From Hirudo medicinalis (lineage: Eukaryota > Annelida > Clitellata > Hirudinida > Hirudinidae): 64,000 bases of DNA. Below the pieces are notes generated by a model that was given only the letters and a program-made list of their open reading frames with translations, was not told the origin of the DNA and ran no database searches. The translations under genes were made by a program, and so were the position numbers. Location of the stretch: NCBI GenBank assembly GCA_011800805.1, contig MPNW01000072.1, forward strand, positions 173,471-237,470, read 5' to 3'. Positions 58,801-64,000 of this stretch are shown piece after piece; the stretch's first letter is position 1, and every line of letters starts with the position of its first letter.

Positions 58801-61800
58801 ACTGTGGTGATTGTTTGCCATTTCAAATGCCACGTGATTGAGACACAGGGCTGCAAACCTCGTGACCCCCCTCCCCACATAAGAACGGTCGACTCCCGAT
58901 CGTCCTTCGTGGAAAGACACGCACGTCTGCAAGGAACCCACTAATTAAATAATCATCATTTCATTAGTTTTCAGTTCAGATTTTCATGACTAGTTGGACA
59001 TCGACATAAGATTCTGCATCATTTAGCAAGCATTTTAATACTTCAAGTATAATTAAGTGATTATTACATAATTATTATATTAACATTAAGTGATGAAATA
59101 ATTTAATAGTTAAAAATTAATGGCTTTAATATGAACATGTAAAAGTATGTTTTTTGCAAGCACCTTCAGAAGAACTTGTAACACTTTATCACATAAATTT
59201 GCCTCACAGATGCTCCAACCGGACCTTAGGAAAGAAATGTTGCACAATTGATTATTTATTTATATATTAACAAAAAAAAAGCAAAGATTCTTAAAATTAC
59301 TTCTTGAACAACAACTCTGCATAAAAATCAATCCAACAGTTAAATAAACAAAGCATTAAAATTACTTAATGTCTACAACATAAAAGAGAATGTGCATGTG
59401 AATGATTGTCTGTCCCAAGAACTCCTCTCAAATGTTGAATGGTAGCGACTTGAAATTTGCTTTAAACTCGAGAGCCACGGAAATCGAGGAGCTCCCGCAC
59501 GGTCTGATGTTCGAGACTCGCGACGTTCGAGTCCCTTTGCGGGAGCACCGTCCCGATCGCCCGGTCCTTCGAGGGCAAGCGGCCAGTCGAATTTATATGC
59601 CTAGCATGTGGCCGGCGAAGCAGGTTTAAGAAAGCTAGTTAAAGTGTAAAGCAATTTAAAATATGTGCTGATCACCTGGCAGTTACGTGACTGAGAACCA
59701 TGAGAAGATGCTGGAGAAAGGAGAGTTGCCACGAATTCATGGCTTCTACTTGAGACATTTGACTCAAAAGAACATCCAACAAACTCTTCGGTCCGTCCTG
59801 CCTTAAGTCGTCGACACGAGAAGAAGCCAGGAGGTGTTTCATCAGCTGCAGAATCTCTCTTGGGAGGCCCCTGTCACAAAATAATTTAACCTAATAAAAT
59901 ATTTTCAATGTAAAAATAATGAAATATTTCCAAATTGCTAAATTTGAAAAAAAAATTGTAACTAAAAAATTCAATATAAATGATTGCCTACATATAAATC
60001 CTACAGCAGTACTTACTGACCTCCAGTAAGATGGAGCTGAGAATGCAAAAACTGGTGAAACAAACCTTCTCATTTGATCCTCGCAGGAACCAGAGAAGGC
60101 AGCAAGAACTGATTCGTTTGTTAAGCACCGAGCCATCCAATCGTAGGACGACGAGCTCACGTCGGTCGACGACTTTGATTTGATTACAATTAATTCCAAC
60201 AGTGCAACTATGTCTTTGAGGAACAGAAAGTCTGAAGGTGATGACGGAGCCACAGAGATGAACCTGAATAATGGAGCACTGCATGTTGAATATGACCATG
60301 ATGAATCATAGTTTTTGTTGAAATGAAATCACAAATAGAAAATAAATTGACTCGTCGTGTTTTAATTTGTACGTTGAAAATAATAATTTGTGAATTATTA
60401 AATTAAAAGAGCTCGATTACAATAAAGCACTTCTTAATTTTACTCGCCATTGCTCCCGTTACGACGAAAGAACATCCTAAAAATAACTTCGAGCGACCTC
60501 TGTCGGCAGGATTTCATAAAAACTTACTTCTCCAAAACTCGCGTCCATCCCGTCGGTAGGAGACGTTCGCCGGTTTCGTCGAAGGAGAGGAACGTCGAGA
60601 TTCGGAGGACGGCTCGCGAGGCCGAGAAGTGCGACCGAGCGCCTTCGAGTTCAGAAAAGGCGGACGAGATGCCGCAAGAAGGAACGGTCGATTGCAACAA
60701 CTCCTTGTCTTCGTCGGACATGTCGAGGGCCGCGTTGAACCTGCAACGAGGTTATTTCACCGACGCATCGTTCCAAATTCGAGTAACTTAAGTTCTTTGT
60801 ATATAGCTTGTGATTGTGTTCTTGACAAAATGGCACGCCTGAATTAATTGTGGGATAATTACATGTAAAATGTTAAATGGTTCAACTAACCTCAGTTTCT
60901 TGATTCCGTCATCCCCTCCCGAGCATGCCCTTCTCACGTCGCCATCGCACAACGAAACATTCCAAACAACCCTCATTCTCTCACTCATCCTTCTAACAGT
61001 TCTTTCATCACATTTTAAAGATTCACATAAACTGCTTGTTGCCCACGGAGAAGATTCACAGTAGTTGCCTTGGTTTTCAAAAGGTATATAATATCTTTGG
61101 ATGGAATTCAATTAGATCATGAGAACAATTTTTATTTACAATAATAATTTATTTGTAAAGAAATTATTGCAGACTTTTTTGTTTTTGCTAATAATTAAAA
61201 GCAAACCTGGCTGATATTGCTGCTGGGATTCTTATTGTGGATTCATCAAGAAATGGCAGCTCATTGGTGTGCCTTGCATAAAATCACAGTAACCTCAGAC
61301 ACCAATAACACTAATCGTAACAAATAATACAGTCCATGGCAACAACATAAGAAAGACATATCATCAAAAAAAGTCTTATTTTCATTGCAAGTTGGCTCGT
61401 AAATTTACCACGAAACGATGAGACGTGCTGAACGCTGGAAGAGAAGAAGGAAGACGATCACCGTTGCATCCACCCGAGACTCCACCACATTTCGAATTGA
61501 AAAAACGATTGCATCTGAAATGAAATTGCGATGTTGTCGTTTGGCAACTTAGAATGCTCGGCACTTATCTCGAACGGAACTCACATCTGAGGAGCGTCAA
61601 GTACAACGAAACGTCGCGACTCAATCTCTCGCACGCGTCCGGGTTCAACAAGACCACGCCGAGAAGGCATTTCAAGAGGTTGGAAATAAGTCGGATTTCC
61701 TGAAGTAAAAAGTCAAGTTGAAAGAAATATTTACATTTGAAGATCCCCACTTATTTCCAAGAGTAGGACATCCATCAACATGTACTATGTTTATTCAACA

Positions 61801-64000
61801 ACACCATGACTTCAAGCAAACCATCATGTGAATGTAATACTCGTTCAATTCACTGATGCAGGACAACAAAAGTTAAAATGAGTGCAGAAGTAACAACATT
61901 CCACAATCAACTTCAAGCAATTTAACTCAGAACTACAAATACCATCAATTTCAACTCGGTCATAACAACAATCGTATTAATTACAACAATTATGGTGATG
62001 ATGATGATGATGGCAGTGGAAATAACAATTTCAAAAACAACTCATTAACCAAGTTTTTTTCCTGCAAAAGTCCCTCGTGCAGCTCGTTGAGGATCAACTC
62101 GAGTCCATTGCAGGAGAGGAAGATTTTGTGCAGGGAAGGATCTTTTAGATCAAATTAAACTCATTCAAATAAATAGATATTATTGACTACTAATTATATT
62201 TCTGTAAAACTTTTATTCAGTTTATGTGAATTGCAGCAGGTATTTTAAGATAATTTTTCTCTTGTAGTGGAAAATGCATTCATGAAAATGTTTTCAACAT
62301 ACCAACCAACTTAAAATAAAGTCAATTTTATTCTTATTCGAACATTAAATTCTTACCGCACAACATGGTCGACATTTGAGACGAAGATGATATTCTTGTT
62401 TCCTGATCCAATGATGCGAAATTTTTCAGCGTCTTTTTCAAATCGGACTCCTCGAAAGGATTTTTAATTTTTTTACAAATTAATTCTTTCAAGTGAATTG
62501 AATAAATAATAAACCAATTATAATTTACATCAAGAAATACTTGAAATATACCAATATTTACTGTGAGACATGTTGTGTTACAAATAACTTCCAATTATAG
62601 GTGCATCTCTTAATAAACAAGAATGTGAAGACAAAAATAAATGCAACACAAATCACCAATCAAAAGGCTCTTATTTCCATGATCCAACCATGGAAAGCCT
62701 ACCTTGTAAATGTTGTAATTGTAGTAATTCCACCGATCCCTGAAGTTGCATGTCACCAGGAAGAGGTCGTTTAGTTGGCAAATTCCAGGTGAGGTCAACT
62801 GAGGCAACTTCTTCGAACTGCTCTCCTCACACATCAAACTCCTCATCATGGAACTCAAGCCCATCTTTCTGAGTCTTCAAACAATTTACCATCATTATGT
62901 AGGCTCGTATGAGAATGTTAATGGTATTCGTAACTTGTAATTAACGACATGGTATTAAAAAAATCTAATCAATAAAATGGTATTCATAACTTAAAAGTTA
63001 AATTATATAAGTTATTCAGTAAAATGGTATTCATAACTTAAAAGTTAAATTATATAAGTTATTCAGTAAAATGGTATTCATAACATATAATCAATAAAAT
63101 GGTATTCATAACATATAAGTAACAAAATGTGCATCAAAACCTCAGGTCCTTGTGGAACATGATCCTCAAACTTCCTTTCACATTTTCCAATTCCTTTCCA
63201 AGAGCTCCAGTCACGTTAACAACAGACGAATCGCTAAACATCCCCAGAATGAACTTCCCTAGAAGTGACGACTCCTCGCCATAACTCTGAACGAATGAAA
63301 ATTGACAAATAGCAGATCAAAACGGTTAAACACTGCGGTTCACGACCAACAGGCGTCCTCATCATCATCATCATAACCACCGTCACTGGTGCTGCCATCA
63401 CCACTGATCGACATCAAACTCATCTCACGTGAAGCAGTGGAGTGAGTGGCCGAAGACAAGTCATGAGTTTGTTCCACTTCATCTCAGTGAGGAGGATTTT
63501 ACTCTGCAGAAGATGAAGCAGTACATCCTTTGAAGTCTCTTGGATCTTAAATTTTAAATGCTTTAAGAGTGACCAGTAACAAAATCTCAATATTGCCTCA
63601 ATAATTCCATGCATTTTATACTTACACAACAGTAATTTTATAATTATAAAACCATTAAATTGTTCCGTGCAGTTTTATTTTCCCGAAATAACTTCAAATC
63701 AATCTCACCTGCATCTCCAAACTGGAAAAACCAAAAGCGATGATTTCGTAGAAGATCCGCGCATCCAACAAGCAATCCAAAATATTCAAATCGGACGCAT
63801 CGGATTTCACGACAAACTTTTCGATGTTTAATGTCCCCTTGAAAGAAAAATAATAAACATCGATCGTTGTTCGTGCTAACGAGCGAATGTAATTAAGCAC
63901 GAATTAAGATACAAAAGTGTGATTTGAATAAACAATGGTATACTCATCAATTTAAGAACAATTATTAATGTTTCTTTTAATATTTTGGCAGCAGTTCTTC
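52819..64000 (-). CDS. Rotatin (centriole assembly protein), 5' end outside window
   Basis: Rotatin (Drosophila Ana3) is a large armadillo-repeat centrosomal protein needed for centriole elongation and ciliary function. About 30 small exons on the minus strand encode helical repeats. The C-terminal exons match human rotatin block for block: LLKAFQLLGNLITNSGCRSL (about 54590-54500), STFLTETAG...EEILWLKFLAGLSFFGDGQL (53995-53840), DILSILLDQGASNFTKASCQ then LTIRNLCFHPNNRAKLLSND (about 53357-53232), VVAFLLKCLNEKSDHLASIT (53150-53040), and the final exon 52962-52819 ending RDIITIIDG. Further exons include 63843-63709, 63545-63430, 63290-63145, 62865-62705, 61700-61585, 61075-60893, 60740-60523, 60265-60075, 59871-59695, 58930-58800, 58695-58592, 58338-58180, 57653-57538, 57070-56930, 56750-56530, 56205-56025, 55775-55618 and 55062-54900. 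One intron uses a GC donor. The N-terminus is not in the window. Confidence 0.9.
62925..63135. repeat. Local tandem repeat in a rotatin intron
   Basis: The phrase AAAATGGTATTCATAAC recurs about five times between 62945 and 63125. Two copies share a longer 49-base unit containing TTAAAAGTTAAATTATATAA, with the pair starting near 62977 and 63026. It lies within an intron between rotatin exons at about 62.8 and 63.2 kb and has no coding potential. Confidence 0.75.

Overview
This is animal nuclear DNA. It is AT-rich, with long AT-rich intergenic stretches, many GAT/ATC microsatellites and intron-rich genes with ordinary GT...AG splice sites. The gene families (TRIC channel, OSER1, NCAM-type adhesion molecule, proteasome beta-3, SLC6 transporter, LEDGF/HDGF-type PWWP protein, rotatin) are metazoan. 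Compact genes, divergent proteins and a tRNA-derived SINE with a GCGC-TATATAAA tail suggest a marine invertebrate. A tunicate or another invertebrate deuterostome would fit, but the species cannot be fixed from the sequence.

Layout. 1-16,200: gene-poor. It holds dense GAT/ATC arrays, a 9-bp and a 39-bp tandem array, a decayed Tigger/pogo transposon (about 4,567-6,110) and the 3' end of an R2-type LINE (about 6,807-7,790). 16,240-18,931: two minus-strand genes, a TRIC (TMEM38) cation channel rebuilt in full from five exons (285 aa) and an OSER1 homologue. 19,640-20,155: a non-LTR retrotransposon remnant. 21,002-26,691: a plus-strand NCAM/Fasciclin-II-like receptor (5 Ig, 2 FN3, one transmembrane segment). 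27,435-28,508: minus-strand proteasome beta-3. It is tail-to-tail with the adhesion gene and head-to-head with the next gene. 29,099-39,706: plus-strand SLC6 transporter, 13 exons joining in frame to 614 aa. 39,707-44,782: intergenic DNA with SINE copies. 44,783-52,675: plus-strand LEDGF/PSIP1-like gene, 18 exons joining in frame to 563 aa, whose first intron holds an inverted-repeat DNA transposon of about 2.9 kb. 52,819-64,000: minus-strand rotatin gene, about 30 exons, with its 5' end beyond the window.

The neighbours are unrelated single genes, not a pathway cluster. The points most worth follow-up are: the SLC6 protein has lost both conserved asparagines of the Na1 site while keeping the Na2 and chloride residues; the TRIC channel has a changed lipid-binding motif; the LEDGF and rotatin genes have interlocking poly(A) signals; five perfect CRE palindromes lie within 0.8 kb; and the beta-3 gene has a one-base frame conflict at its last exon. 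I saw no clear sign of a wholly new multi-gene system.
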